A stretch of 64,000 bases of DNA from Trebonia sp035571275 (GCA_035571275.1 DATMKQ010000105.1:1-64000); one strand, 5' to 3'. Shown: positions 9,517 to 18,837, counted from the stretch's first letter. The notes: a model not told the origin generated them from the letters alone. Numbers and translations: made by a program.

Positions 9517-11592
9517 CTACCCTGACCGCCAGTAGACCGTGTAGGGCACGTGCTGGGCGCGGGCGACCGGGACCATGGTGATCGGCTGATCGTCGGCGGT
9601 CGCTTCGAAGGTCATGGGCTGCGCGGCCACGCGGCGGATCGAGGTGGTGTCGAGGACCGGGAGCGGGGCGATCGTGTCGGCTGCGGCGCCGGAGACGGCG
9701 CTTGACGGGGCGGCCGGAGTACCGGGGCCGGGCGGCAGGTCGGCGGCGGCGTAGCTAGCACCGTAAAGGCCGGTGAGCACCACCGGGCCGTAGGTGACCG
9801 CCTGGATGGAGGGGACGTCGGGGGCTGGCGTGAAGGCCAGGCGCATCGGCAGCGTGACCTGTAGCCAGTCGCCTGGCCGCCAGTGCCTGCTGACCACGAC
9901 CCAGCCGCCCGCGCCTGTCGGGTTCGCGGCGAGAACGCCGCCGCGGAGCCGGGTGCCGTTCAAGATCACCGTTGGCTCGCCCGCGGTCCAGGACGGAACC
10001 CGGACCCGCAGGATCATCGGAGCGGCACCGCGTACCACGGTGAGCCGGGTTACCGGGTCATCAGGGAACCCGGTCGTCTGGCGCAGCGTGATGCCCTGGT
10101 CGGCGCAGCGGACCTCGGACGGGATGAACAGGTTGACGTAGACGCCGCGGGCGTCGCGCGAGTAGATCGTGTCGGCGAACTTCGCGGCCGTCTCGAGGCC
10201 GGTAGCGTTGTCGCAGGTGAAGTTGGCGTAGTCGGTCGAGTACACGTCCGGGTCCCCGCTCGGAAAGTAGTTCAGCGGCTGCTGCTTGAACGCGCCGGCG
10301 GACAGCCCGGTGTAGTAGCAGACGAAGCCGTGCGAGGAGTCCGGGTCCTGGACGCCGAGCATCTGGTTGAACAGCCCGCGCTCGTAGTAGTCGAGCAGGT
10401 CCGTCCGCGCCAGGTCGTGGAAGTGCAGCAACCGGGTCAGCTTGAGCATGTTGTAGGTGACGCAGCCCTCGCAGGTGCGGTTGGACAGGGCGCCCGCCAC
10501 CACGTCGGGCGGGCACCAGTGCTCGTAGTTGCCCTGGCCGCCGATCACGTAGGAGTGATGCCCGGTGGCTATCTGCCAGAAGTTCCGCGCGATGGCCAGG
10601 TACTTCTGCTCGCCGGTCTCCTCCCACATCCGCAGGCACGAGATGATCTTCGGCACGTTCACGTTGCACTGCTCGCCGTCGAGCCGGTCCTCACCCGCCG
10701 CCAGCGGGTCGAGGAACCGCGCGTGGTAGAACCGCTGCGCTACGGTCAGGTAGCGGTGCTGGCCCGTGATGGAGTACAGGTTCGCCAGCGCCTCGGGCAG
10801 CCCGCCGAACTCGGCCTCGAGCACCCGCTGCATGTGCGCGTAGCTCAGCCGGGCGGTTCTCGTGTCCACCCAGTCGGCCAGCCGCATCGCCACGTCGAGC
10901 GCCTGGCCGACGCCGGCCAGCTGATACTGGTCGATCATGCCCGCCAGGTACTTATGGATCATGTAGTAGGGCGACCAGACGGGGCCGCCCGCCTCGAGCA
11001 CGTCGAAGAAGGACTCGGGGAACGCCGACAGGTAGCCGGGCGCGTACCCGGCCAAGGGCGCGATCGCCTGGAGCCCCGCGAGCTGCGCCACCAGGTACTC
11101 CCCCATCGCCCTGGCCTGCGGGTTTCCGGTATTGGCGTAGCTCAGCGCGAGCCCGGACAGCAGGTGACCAGTCGTGTGCCCGCGAACCTTGAAGTTGGGG
11201 CTTTCCCAGCCGCCGCACGGGGTCGCCGAGGACGGCACACCGTAGTTCAGCCGGAACGTGTGCAGCATCCGCTCCGGGTCAAGGAACAGCAGGTAGTTCA
11301 GGTTGCGCAGCTGGTTGGCGCGGAATGGGCTGTCCGGCAGCGAGACAGCCGCGAGCGGATATGCGGCGGTGCGGCCCGCGGTGCCATCCGGCGCGTAGCC
11401 GCTGCTGCCGAGCGGGTAACCCGGGGCGTAGGCCGGGCTGTCCGGCCAGGAGGACGCCTCATATTGCCCGCCCAACCCGCCCAACCCGCCCAACCCGCCC
11501 ACCCCGGACCGCCTGGCGGACAGCCACGCCGACTCGCCCGCGAGCACGCCAGCACCACCGAGCAGGGTGATCGCCTGCCGCCTGGTTAGCAC
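9517..11592 (-). CDS. secreted glycoside hydrolase family 127 / DUF1680 protein (beta-L-arabinofuranosidase-like)
   Basis: This 691-aa protein has a GTG start and a twin-arginine-type leader (TRRQAITLLGGAGVLAG), so export by Tat is likely. Residues about 85-480 form the (alpha/alpha)6 barrel of DUF1680/GH127, followed by beta-sandwich domains. Family landmarks are the GHTTGHLLSGLALSYANTG region, YYMIHKYLAGMIDQY, the probable acid/base Glu about 357 (GGQGNYEHW), and the metal-site segment CEGCVTYNMLKLTR with Glu375 and Cys377. The second metal segment reads NFTCDNATGLE, with Cys460 in the nucleophile position but Asp461 where the usual CC pair has its second Cys. Characterised members remove beta-L-arabinofuranose from plant glycans; the exact sugar here is open. 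The mature N-terminus carries a short Gly/Leu repeat. Confidence 0.87.
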   Translation of the reverse strand: MLTRRQAITLLGGAGVLAGESAWLSARRSGVGGLGGLGGLGGQYEASSWPDSPAYAPGYPLGSSGYAPDGTAGRTAAYPLAAVSLPDSPFRANQLRNLNYLLFLDPERMLHTFRLNYGVPSSATPCGGWESPNFKVRGHTTGHLLSGLALSYANTGNPQARAMGEYLVAQLAGLQAIAPLAGYAPGYLSAFPESFFDVLEAGGPVWSPYYMIHKYLAGMIDQYQLAGVGQALDVAMRLADWVDTRTARLSYAHMQRVLEAEFGGLPEALANLYSITGQHRYLTVAQRFYHARFLDPLAAGEDRLDGEQCNVNVPKIISCLRMWEETGEQKYLAIARNFWQIATGHHSYVIGGQGNYEHWCPPDVVAGALSNRTCEGCVTYNMLKLTRLLHFHDLARTDLLDYYERGLFNQMLGVQDPDSSHGFVCYYTGLSAGAFKQQPLNYFPSGDPDVYSTDYANFTCDNATGLETAAKFADTIYSRDARGVYVNLFIPSEVRCADQGITLRQTTGFPDDPVTRLTVVRGAAPMILRVRVPSWTAGEPTVILNGTRLRGGVLAANPTGAGGWVVVSRHWRPGDWLQVTLPMRLAFTPAPDVPSIQAVTYGPVVLTGLYGASYAAADLPPGPGTPAAPSSAVSGAAADTIAPLPVLDTTSIRRVAAQPMTFEATADDQPITMVPVARAQHVPYTVYWRSG
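11467..11502. repeat. 9-bp tandem repeat inside the GH127 gene
   Basis: Four consecutive copies of CCCGCCCAA (last copy CCCGCCCAC) occur. On the coding strand they give a Gly-Gly-Leu repeat just after the signal peptide, probably a flexible, length-variable linker in the mature N-terminus. Confidence 0.85.
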
Positions 11593-11786
11593 GGTGCCGG
11601 AGCTTCCCTTCGTCGCGGTCTGCCCCCGCAGTCTCGCCCGCCGTGATCGTACCTCCGTGAGCCGCCCGCGAAAACGACGGCATCATGGATGGCGATGTCG
11701 AGATTGCGTGAGCGGCACCGTACCAGTCAGTGAAGGCCGGGCCGCCGCGAGCATCCCGGCAGGCAACGACAGCGAGGAGCACGACC

Positions 11787-12170
11787 ATGAAGTACATGCT
11801 CATCATCTACGGCAACCAGGAGCTGTGGAACTCCATCGACCCGGGGGAGCTCCAGCAGGAGATCGCCGAGTTCGACGCGTTCAACAAGAAGTACTACGAC
11901 AGCGGCGAACTGCTCGGCTCCTACGGCGTGGCGGACGCCGCGCTGACCAAGCTGATCCGGGTCACCAGCGGGCAGCCGGCCGTCACCGACGGCCCGTACC
12001 TGGAGACGAAGGAGTACCTGGCCAGCTGGTGGCTGCTCGACGTTGACAGCGACGAGAGAGCGCTGGAGATCGCGGCGGAAATGCCGGCGGCGAAGTACCG
12101 GCCCGTGGAGCTCTGGCCGATCCTGCACGAAGCGTCCCGCGAGACCGGCGTCGACATGGGCGTCGTTTGA
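11787..12170 (+). CDS. YCII/DGPF-domain protein
   Basis: This 127-aa single-domain protein starts MKYMLIIYGNQELW and carries the diagnostic DGPYLETKEYLASWW segment (about residues 68-82) of the YCII-related DGPF family. The ATG at 11787 follows GAGGAG; an upstream frame from 11730 is discarded because the family starts at MKYM. The gene ends 27 bp before a sigma factor of the ECF42 type. ECF42 sigma factors are characteristically encoded next to DGPF proteins and control them in the one system studied in Streptomyces. The biochemical role of DGPF proteins is not established. The region upstream (11593-11786) is divergent to the GH127 gene and should hold both promoters. Confidence 0.9.
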   Translation: MKYMLIIYGNQELWNSIDPGELQQEIAEFDAFNKKYYDSGELLGSYGVADAALTKLIRVTSGQPAVTDGPYLETKEYLASWWLLDVDSDERALEIAAEMPAAKYRPVELWPILHEASRETGVDMGVV

Positions 12171-12197
12171 GCCGCGGCCGACAGCCGCACCCGCTCG

Positions 12198-13445
12198 ATG
12201 AACGGCGATGAAGGCGCCGGGGACCTGCTGCGCGAGCTCGCGCCGCAGGTCCTCGGCGTGCTCATGCGCCGCTTCGACGGGCTGGACCTCTGCGAGGACG
12301 CGGTGCAGGAGGCCCTGTTCGACGCGGCGACGCAATGGCCCGCGTCCGGGACACCCGGCAACCCGCGCGGCTGGCTGCTCACCGTCGCCACCAGACGGCT
12401 CACCGACATGCTGCGCAGCGAGTCGGCGCGGCGGCGGCGTGAGGACGCGGTCGTCGCCGCCACCCCGCCCGCGGTGCTCGCCGGGGCGGACGTGAGCCTG
12501 ACCGGGCCCGCCGACCACGACGACACGCTGATCCTGCTCTTCCTGTGCTGTCACCCCTCGCTCAGCCCGTCCTCCCAGGTCGCGCTCACGCTGCGGGCCG
12601 TCGGCGGGCTGAGCACGGGGGAGATAGCCAGGGCGTTCGGGGTGTCCGACGCGACGATGGCGCAGCGGATCAGCCGGGCCAAGCAGCAGATTCGCGAGGC
12701 CGGCGCGCGCTTCACCATGCCCGGTCCGGCCGAAAGAGACGAGCGGCTGCGCACCGTCCAGCAAATCCTCTACCTGATATTCAACGAGGGCTACACGGCG
12801 TCCGGCGGCGAGCGGTTGGTGCGCACCGACCTGGCGACCGAAGGGATCCGGCTGACCCGGCTGCTGCGCATGCTGCTGCCTCGCGACGCGGAGACCGCCG
12901 GCCTGCTGGCGCTGATGCTGCTCACCGACGCCAGACGGGCAGCGCGAACGGCGCCGGGCGGGATCCTCGTGCCGCTGGCGGAGCAGGACCGCGCCAAGTG
13001 GGACCGGCCGCTGATCGCGGAAGGGACGGCACTTGCCGAGCAGACCCTGGCCACCACCAAGGCCCTTGGCCCGTACCAGATCCAGGCGGCCATCGCCGCG
13101 GTGCACGACGAGGCGGCCAGCGTCGAGGACACCGACTGGGCCGAAGTGCTCGCGCTGTACCAGCTGCTGGACAGGGTTTCGCCGGGGCCGATGGTGTCGC
13201 TCGGTCGCGCGGTCGCCATCGCGATGGTGCGCGGCCCACAGGCCGGTCTCGCCGCGACCGGCGAGCTGGCCGGAGCGCTGAGCCGGCACCACAGGTACCA
13301 CGCGGTCCGCGGCCACCTGCACGAGATGGCCGGTGACCGTGAGACGGCCGCCGAGGACTACCGTACGGCCGCGAAGTACGCCACCAACATCCCCGAGAAG
13401 CGCTACCTGGAACGAAAACTAGCGGCGCTACGCACCTCCCGGTAA
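12198..13445 (+). CDS. ECF42-type RNA polymerase sigma factor with C-terminal helical extension
   Basis: This 415-aa sigma-70 family regulator is much longer than a normal ECF sigma (about 200 aa). Region 2 is seen at about residues 12-80 (VLGVLMRRFDGLDLCEDAVQEAL, GNPRGWLLTVATRRLTDMLR). Region 4 lies at about 110-165 (LSTGEIARAFGVSDATMAQRISRAK). A roughly 240-residue C-terminal extension contains the DUF6596-type motif IFNEGYTASGGERLVRTDLATEGIRLTRLL, followed by TPR-like helices. No anti-sigma factor is adjacent. In ECF42 the C-terminal extension is thought to control activity instead. The DGPF gene immediately upstream is the expected partner. No Shine-Dalgarno precedes the ATG, so translation may depend on coupling. 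Confidence 0.9.
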   Translation: MNGDEGAGDLLRELAPQVLGVLMRRFDGLDLCEDAVQEALFDAATQWPASGTPGNPRGWLLTVATRRLTDMLRSESARRRREDAVVAATPPAVLAGADVSLTGPADHDDTLILLFLCCHPSLSPSSQVALTLRAVGGLSTGEIARAFGVSDATMAQRISRAKQQIREAGARFTMPGPAERDERLRTVQQILYLIFNEGYTASGGERLVRTDLATEGIRLTRLLRMLLPRDAETAGLLALMLLTDARRAARTAPGGILVPLAEQDRAKWDRPLIAEGTALAEQTLATTKALGPYQIQAAIAAVHDEAASVEDTDWAEVLALYQLLDRVSPGPMVSLGRAVAIAMVRGPQAGLAATGELAGALSRHHRYHAVRGHLHEMAGDRETAAEDYRTAAKYATNIPEKRYLERKLAALRTSR

Positions 13446-13867
13446 CAGTTCTCCGTCGGCTCCCGGCCCCGCAGGTAACTTCTGCCCCGGCGGTAACGCC
13501 GATCCGGGCCAGGTCAGACAGCGTGGAAGATCCTCCGCCCCCCGGGACGGACGATATTCCGTGCTAATTACCCTGTCCGAAATGGGGGCTGGGCGGCGTT
13601 CGGGCGGGTCGCCGCAGCAGAAACAGGTGGAACTTAGCGCGCAGTAACATCGTTACCACTGAGACGCGCGATTTGGGTGGCGACCCTTAGCAGTATTCGG
13701 GATCGGCCGCTATCCCGGGCGCGTCGCGAGTACCCTCATTTTCGGCATCTCGCCCGCCTTCCCGCATTTGGCTGTGTGAGTTTCCGGCATTCCCGGGTAG
13801 TTAGACGGGTCCGCGCAGCGGGGCGTGTAGGCGGATCGGTGCTTTTCCATCACCGCGAAGGGGACAA
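13446..13867. other. intergenic region between sigma factor and glutamyl-amine hydrolase genes
   Basis: This is 422 bp without a credible gene. It holds a small perfect inverted repeat, GTAAC-ATC-GTTAC, at 13647-13659, which could be an operator. The GAAGGGG ribosome-binding site of the next gene sits at its end. A 94-codon frame from 13677 runs into the next gene in another phase and is not supported. No tRNA or riboswitch fold was recognised. Confidence 0.5.
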
Positions 13868-14629
13868 ATGGCGCCGACGATTGGCATCACCACATACCAC
13901 ACCAAAGCCGACTGGCGTGGCTGGTCTGAGGAAGGTGCCCTGCTGCCGTGGACTTACGTGACGTCGATCCGCGCCAACGGCGGACGGCCGGTGCTGCTCC
14001 CGCCCGGCGGCGACGCGGCCGAGGCTGAGGCCACCGTCGCGGTGCTCGACGGAGTGGTGATCGCCGGTGGCGGCGACCTCGACCCGGCCATCTACGGCGC
14101 CGCCAAGCACCCCAAGACCGAGGTGAACGCCCCCGACCGCGATGTGTGGGAACTGGCGGTAGCCGAGGCGGCCATCAGGATGAGCGTGCCGCTGCTCGGC
14201 ATCTGCCGCGGCATGCAGGTGCTCAACGTCGCCTGCGGCGGGACGCTGCACCAGCACATTCCCGACCTGGTCGGACACGAGGCGCACAGCGGCACCCCCG
14301 CCGGCTTCGGAGTGCACAAGGTCCGCGTCACCAACGGCAGGACCCTCGACGGCATCCTGCCTGGCGCTGAGTACTTCGAGGTGCCGACACACCACCACCA
14401 GGCGGTCGACCGGGTCGGTGACGGGCTGACCGCGGTCGGCTGGGCGGACGACGGCATCATCGAGGCGATCGAGGGCACCAGCGAGCAGGACTTTCTCGTG
14501 GGCGTGCAGTGGCACCCCGAGCAGGGTCAGGACTTCCGGCTGTTCAGCGCGCTTGTGGCCGCGGCCGAGAATTCCAGGCGGACCGTCGCGTCGCTGCGGT
14601 CGATGCCGACGCTGCTGGCCGACGCCTAG
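13868..14629 (+). CDS. gamma-glutamyl-gamma-aminobutyrate hydrolase family protein (PuuD-like class I amidotransferase)
   Basis: This 253-aa class I glutamine-amidotransferase-fold hydrolase has the nucleophile elbow LLGICRGMQVLN (Cys about 113) and the catalytic dyad partner in VQWHPEQ (His about 216, Glu about 218). The N-terminus IGITTYHTKADW and the IAGGGDLDPAIYG segment are typical of PuuD relatives. Those enzymes cleave the gamma-glutamyl amide of gamma-Glu-GABA or related gamma-glutamyl amines and act in the cytosol. A GAAGGGG ribosome-binding site lies just before the ATG. A glutamine-synthetase-like ligase and an APC permease 5-6 kb downstream suggest one gamma-glutamylation pathway, although two unrelated genes intervene. 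Confidence 0.87.
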   Translation: MAPTIGITTYHTKADWRGWSEEGALLPWTYVTSIRANGGRPVLLPPGGDAAEAEATVAVLDGVVIAGGGDLDPAIYGAAKHPKTEVNAPDRDVWELAVAEAAIRMSVPLLGICRGMQVLNVACGGTLHQHIPDLVGHEAHSGTPAGFGVHKVRVTNGRTLDGILPGAEYFEVPTHHHQAVDRVGDGLTAVGWADDGIIEAIEGTSEQDFLVGVQWHPEQGQDFRLFSALVAAAENSRRTVASLRSMPTLLADA

Positions 14630-14633
14630 CGGG

Positions 14634-15155
14634 TTAGACGCGGGCGATTATCAGGGTAGCGATCAGGAGGGTAACCGCCGCGCCGACCGCGTGCAGGATG
14701 AGTAGCCGGGGAGACGGGGACAACGCGTCTTTCCTGGCGCGCGCCGCGCGTGCGTTGGCCGCGAACCAGGACACGCCCGCGCAGATCGCGCCCAGCAGCA
14801 CCCCGAAGCCGATGGCCGCGAACGCCCGGTAGTGGGTCAGCACGTATGCCAGCCAGAAACCGAGTCCGATGATCGCTAGCGCCGGGTGGGCGAACTCCGC
14901 GAGCGCGCGCATGCCCGGTATCGACTCGTTCTTGGCTCGCGCGAGCGACGGGGGGTCGAAGCGGTCCCGGTCGCGGACCGGCTTGGCCGCGGGCGGCTCC
15001 GCGGCAGCCCGGCCAGCGGGTGCGGTCTGCGGGACCCGGTCAGCTTCCTGGGTCTGCGGTGCCCGGTCGGATCCCGACGTACGCAGGCTCGTCGCGAGCA
15101 GGTAAGCACCCGCCGCGGCAGTGCACATCCATAGGAACAATGCGGCGATTGCCAC
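14634..15155 (-). CDS. hypothetical membrane protein
   Basis: This 173-aa protein has a GTG start preceded by a strong GGAGAGGAGA. The predicted topology is one N-terminal helix (AIAALFLWMCTAAAGAYLLA), a charged, Pro/Ala-rich cytosolic or external loop (about 25-80) with a short imperfect repeat around 'APQTQEADRVPQTAP', and three more helices (about 88-110, 112-132, 150-172). No family was recognised. It is convergent with the hydrolase gene (4 bp between stops) and divergent from the subtilase gene, about 150 bp away. Transport, assembly or anchoring roles are all possible; nothing in the sequence decides. Confidence 0.65.
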   Translation of the reverse strand: MAIAALFLWMCTAAAGAYLLATSLRTSGSDRAPQTQEADRVPQTAPAGRAAAEPPAAKPVRDRDRFDPPSLARAKNESIPGMRALAEFAHPALAIIGLGFWLAYVLTHYRAFAAIGFGVLLGAICAGVSWFAANARAARARKDALSPSPRLLILHAVGAAVTLLIATLIIARV

Positions 15156-15307
15156 GCGCTGTCTCCTCTCCTACCGGACGAATCTATCCGTAACGCCCGC
15201 GACCTCCGGCGACGACCCGCCCGGTACGGCGAGCGTCCCAGATTGCGCGGCCTTCTCGCTTTAGACTCCTGCCGCCAAGTGAGCACTGCGAGTAACCGGG
15301 GGAAGGG

Positions 15308-18300
15308 ATGCGCGGTATCGTGCGGGTGCTGTCGGCGGGAATCCTATCGGCTGGAGCTTGGGGGACCCTGACCCTAGGCAGCACGCCGAGCGCGGGGGCG
15401 ATACCCGGGCCCGCCGCGGCACCCGGGCTCTCCGCCGGGGCGACAGGCAGCCCGGTGCCGGTGATCGTGTTCCTGTCGTACCAGCCGTCCAGCGCAGACG
15501 GCCAGCCCGCCGCCGTGACGCGGCGGGCCCAGGAGATCGACGCCGCGCAGGCGCCCTACCTCAGCCTGCTGCGGCAACTGCACGCCACCGACATCAAGAC
15601 CTACACGCTGGTGAACGCGTTCGCCGCCACGCTGCCGGCGGCCGCGGCGACGATGCTCGCCGGCGCCCCTGGGGTCGCCCAGGTGATCCCGGACAGTCCC
15701 ATCGACGGCCCGGTGGCCGAACCCGACGGGGGTGCGACCACGGCCACATCGTCGACAGCATCGCGGGTGCTGCCCGGCGCCTGTCCCGCGAAGGAGACCG
15801 AACTCGAGCCGGAAGGGCTGGGGCTCACGCTCACCGACTCGCTGACCAAGGGGACGGCGACCGCCCGGTCGCTTGGTTACACCGGCGCGGGCGTCACCGT
15901 CGGGTTCCTCGCCGACGGGCTCGACCCGTCCAACGTGAACCTGATGCGCGGCCGCAAGTCGGTCGTCGTCGACTACCGGGATTTCAGCGGCGACGGGATC
16001 ACGGCGCCCACCGCGGGCGGCGAAGCGTTCGGCGATGCCAGCGCGATCGCCGGGCAGGGCAGCCACGTCTACCAGACGCGGGGGTTCAGCGCCCAGTCGC
16101 CGGGCACGGCGTGCGACATCCGCATCGAGGGCACCGCGCCCGGGGCCTCGCTCGTCGCGCTCAAGGTGTTCAACCGCGACGACGTGGCCACTACGTCCGG
16201 GTTCCTGCAGGCCATCGACTACGCGGTCACCAAGGACCGGGTGAACGTGCTCGACGAGTCGTTCGGCGCCAGCCCGCTCTCCGACGTCACCTCGCTCGAC
16301 GCGGTGCAGCGGTTCAACGACGCGGCCGATGCCGCCGGGGTCACCGTCGTGGTGGCCGGCGACGACGCCGGTCCTGTCGACACGATCGGCTCCCCCGCGG
16401 CCGATCCCGACGTGCTGTCCGTCGGCGCCACCACCAGCCTGCGGTTCTACGCGCAGACCGATTACGCGGCGGCCGACCAGTTCGCCACCACCGGCTGGCT
16501 TAACGACAACATCAGCTCGCTTGGCTCCGGCGGCTACACCCCGTCAGGCACGACGGTCGACATGGTGGCACCGGGCGACCTGAGCTTCGCCTCCTGCACA
16601 GCGAAGCCGCAACGCTACGCCGACTGCGTCACCTTCCTCGGCAAACCCTCCCCCATCGAGGTCAGCGGCGGGACCAGCGAGTCCGCGGCGACCGTCGCGG
16701 GCGCGGCGGCGCTGGTGATCCAGTCGTACCGGAAGGCGCACGGCGGCACCGCGCCCGCGCCGTCGCAGGTCCACGACATCCTGCTGTCCACCGCCAGGGA
16801 CCTGGGCGCGCCCGCGACCGAGCAGGGCGCCGGGCTGCTGAACAGCGCGAGGGCCGTCGAACTCGCGGCGTGGATGCCGAACTGCGACCCGGTCGGCGAG
16901 TCGCTGCGCTTGTCGGCGGCCCAGCTCAACGCGGTCGCCAGCCCGCGCACGACCCGGACGTGGTCGGTCCTGATCACCAACACCGGCGCCACGTCGCAGC
17001 TGGTGAAGCTGTCCGGGCGCGCGGTCGGGACGCCGAAGGTGGTCGGAACCGGCAGCGTGACGCTGAGCGACGCCAAGAGCCCGCACTTCACGAACTGGTC
17101 CGGCGCCGAGAGCCACTACGGCGAGCTGCACTTCCAGGTCCCCACCGGCGCGGCGCTGCTCGACGCGTCGATCGCGTGGCCGGCCAGCGCCGCCGACCTG
17201 GCCTCCCGGCTCGACCGGATCCGGCTGATCCTGATCGACGCCCGCGGCAGGTTCGCCGCGCAGTCGTCGCCGCAGGGCGTCGCCGGATACGGCAGTGTCC
17301 AAGTGCTGCAACCGGCGGCCGGGCGCTGGACCGCGGTGGTGTTCAGCGACACCGCAAGCGCATCAGGGACGGGATCCGTGCACTTCGGCGCGTCGGTGTC
17401 GGATTACGCGCCGTTCGGGTCGGTGACTCCCAGGTCGATGACCCTCGCTAAGGGGCAGTCGGGAAGGGTCACGGTCTCCGCGCAGGTCCCGGCCGCGGGC
17501 GGCGACTCGAGCGGCGCGCTGGTGATCGACGGCGGCTACGGCTCGACGTCCGTCCCGGTCACGCTGCGTGGCGTCATCAACGCGGCCGTACCAGGGGCCG
17601 GGACGTTCAGCGGCACGCTCACCGGCGGCGACGGCCGCGTCACCGGCCAAGGGCAGGTGGCGGCCTACCAGTTCACGGTCCCCAGGACCGGCGACTGGGT
17701 ACCGGCGAGCCTGGCGGCTAACGTGGTGCTGGCCAACGGCCCGCTCGCCCAGCTGACCGGCTATCTGGTCGCGCCCGACGGCCAGCCGGCGGGATACGGC
17801 TCCAACTACCTGACCACCGGGTTCACCCGCACAGGGGTGCCAGTCGAGACACCGGAGCGGCAGCTCACCGTCTACAGCGACACCGCGGCCGCGGGCACCT
17901 GGACGCTGATCGTCGAGTTCACCCAGCCCGTGGCAAGCGACCAGCGGGGCGACTACTACACCGGCCGGATACAGTTCGACATCCCCCGGCAGCAGCGCGA
18001 CGGGCTGCCGGGATCGTCGGCCACGGTGCTGGCCAGAGGCAAGGCGGTCAGCTACCGGGTCAAGATCGTCAACACGGGCGCGGCGCCTGAGGACGTCTAC
18101 CTGGACCCGCGGCTCGACTCGCAGAGCACGTACACGCTGCAGCCGCAGGACCGGGTGACCGGTGTCCCCGTGCCGCAGACGTCGGGGAACCCGCCGGAGT
18201 GGATCGTTCCCGCCATGACCCAGCGCGTACACGCCACGGCGACGAGCAAGGTACCTGTGACGTTCGAGTTCGGGCCGTTCTCCACCGCTCCGGACGAGCC

Positions 18301-18715
18301 GGGCACCGCGGGCACGGCGGCCAGTGGCAGCTACCCGCTGGGCACGCTGCCGACCCCCGTCACGCCCGGTCTGTGGTTCGCGGCGCCGTCGCCGCGCGGA
18401 CCGGCGGAGACCGCCCCTGACCCCACCGCGACCATGTCGATGAGCGTGCGCACCGAGACGTTCGACACGACGGTGACGCCGACGGCGGGCGACTTCTGGA
18501 GGTTCGCCGTGCGGCCGCTCGCCGCGAAGGCGTCGTACGACCTGTTCGTCATCAAGCCGGGACAGACAGGCACGTTTGTCGTGACGATCAAGCCGACCGC
18601 GGCGCGTGGGACATTCGTGAAGGGCGTGCTCTACGTCGACGACTTCGCCGAGACGCCGGCGTTCCTCTCAGGGAACACGATCGCGACGCTGCCCTACTCC
18701 TACAGGGTCGGCTGA
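15308..18715 (+). CDS. large secreted S8-family serine peptidase (subtilase)
   Basis: This 1135-aa exported protein has a signal peptide (about 1-31) and an I9-like pro-region (about 50-130, including PVIVFLSYQPS and a Val-rich end VAQVIPDSP). The subtilase catalytic domain spans about 180-520. Triad candidates are Asp203 (VGFLADGLD), His253 (GQGSHVY) and Ser457 (GGTSESAATVAGAAAL). The position of the oxyanion-hole Asn reads VVAGDDAG, so Asp replaces Asn at about 352. Four Cys around 269, 430 and 440 could pair outside the cell. The C-terminal 600 residues look like beta-sandwich/PPC-type domains without a membrane anchor. It probably degrades extracellular protein or peptide. It is transcribed divergently from the membrane-protein gene. 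Confidence 0.88.
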   Translation: MRGIVRVLSAGILSAGAWGTLTLGSTPSAGAIPGPAAAPGLSAGATGSPVPVIVFLSYQPSSADGQPAAVTRRAQEIDAAQAPYLSLLRQLHATDIKTYTLVNAFAATLPAAAATMLAGAPGVAQVIPDSPIDGPVAEPDGGATTATSSTASRVLPGACPAKETELEPEGLGLTLTDSLTKGTATARSLGYTGAGVTVGFLADGLDPSNVNLMRGRKSVVVDYRDFSGDGITAPTAGGEAFGDASAIAGQGSHVYQTRGFSAQSPGTACDIRIEGTAPGASLVALKVFNRDDVATTSGFLQAIDYAVTKDRVNVLDESFGASPLSDVTSLDAVQRFNDAADAAGVTVVVAGDDAGPVDTIGSPAADPDVLSVGATTSLRFYAQTDYAAADQFATTGWLNDNISSLGSGGYTPSGTTVDMVAPGDLSFASCTAKPQRYADCVTFLGKPSPIEVSGGTSESAATVAGAAALVIQSYRKAHGGTAPAPSQVHDILLSTARDLGAPATEQGAGLLNSARAVELAAWMPNCDPVGESLRLSAAQLNAVASPRTTRTWSVLITNTGATSQLVKLSGRAVGTPKVVGTGSVTLSDAKSPHFTNWSGAESHYGELHFQVPTGAALLDASIAWPASAADLASRLDRIRLILIDARGRFAAQSSPQGVAGYGSVQVLQPAAGRWTAVVFSDTASASGTGSVHFGASVSDYAPFGSVTPRSMTLAKGQSGRVTVSAQVPAAGGDSSGALVIDGGYGSTSVPVTLRGVINAAVPGAGTFSGTLTGGDGRVTGQGQVAAYQFTVPRTGDWVPASLAANVVLANGPLAQLTGYLVAPDGQPAGYGSNYLTTGFTRTGVPVETPERQLTVYSDTAAAGTWTLIVEFTQPVASDQRGDYYTGRIQFDIPRQQRDGLPGSSATVLARGKAVSYRVKIVNTGAAPEDVYLDPRLDSQSTYTLQPQDRVTGVPVPQTSGNPPEWIVPAMTQRVHATATSKVPVTFEFGPFSTAPDEPGTAGTAASGSYPLGTLPTPVTPGLWFAAPSPRGPAETAPDPTATMSMSVRTETFDTTVTPTAGDFWRFAVRPLAAKASYDLFVIKPGQTGTFVVTIKPTAARGTFVKGVLYVDDFAETPAFLSGNTIATLPYSYRVG

Positions 18716-18837
18716 GGTCAGGTCGCATACGAGTTGAATTCGTGATCTTGACACCTTCCATACGCGATGCGCCAATTGTCTTAACTGGACCGGCTGCCAC
18801 CTCTCCAGACGCGCACCACACGTAGAGGAGGGGCTTC

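Noticed and set aside
9883..11589. 568-codon plus-strand frame opposite the GH127 gene
   Set aside because: Low-complexity translation, no ribosome-binding site, and the opposite strand encodes a complete GH127 protein with Tat leader.
13647..13659. GlnR box before the glutamyl-amine hydrolase gene
   Set aside because: GTAAC is followed by a palindromic GTTAC, not by the GaAAc element at the required spacing, so only a generic inverted repeat is noted.
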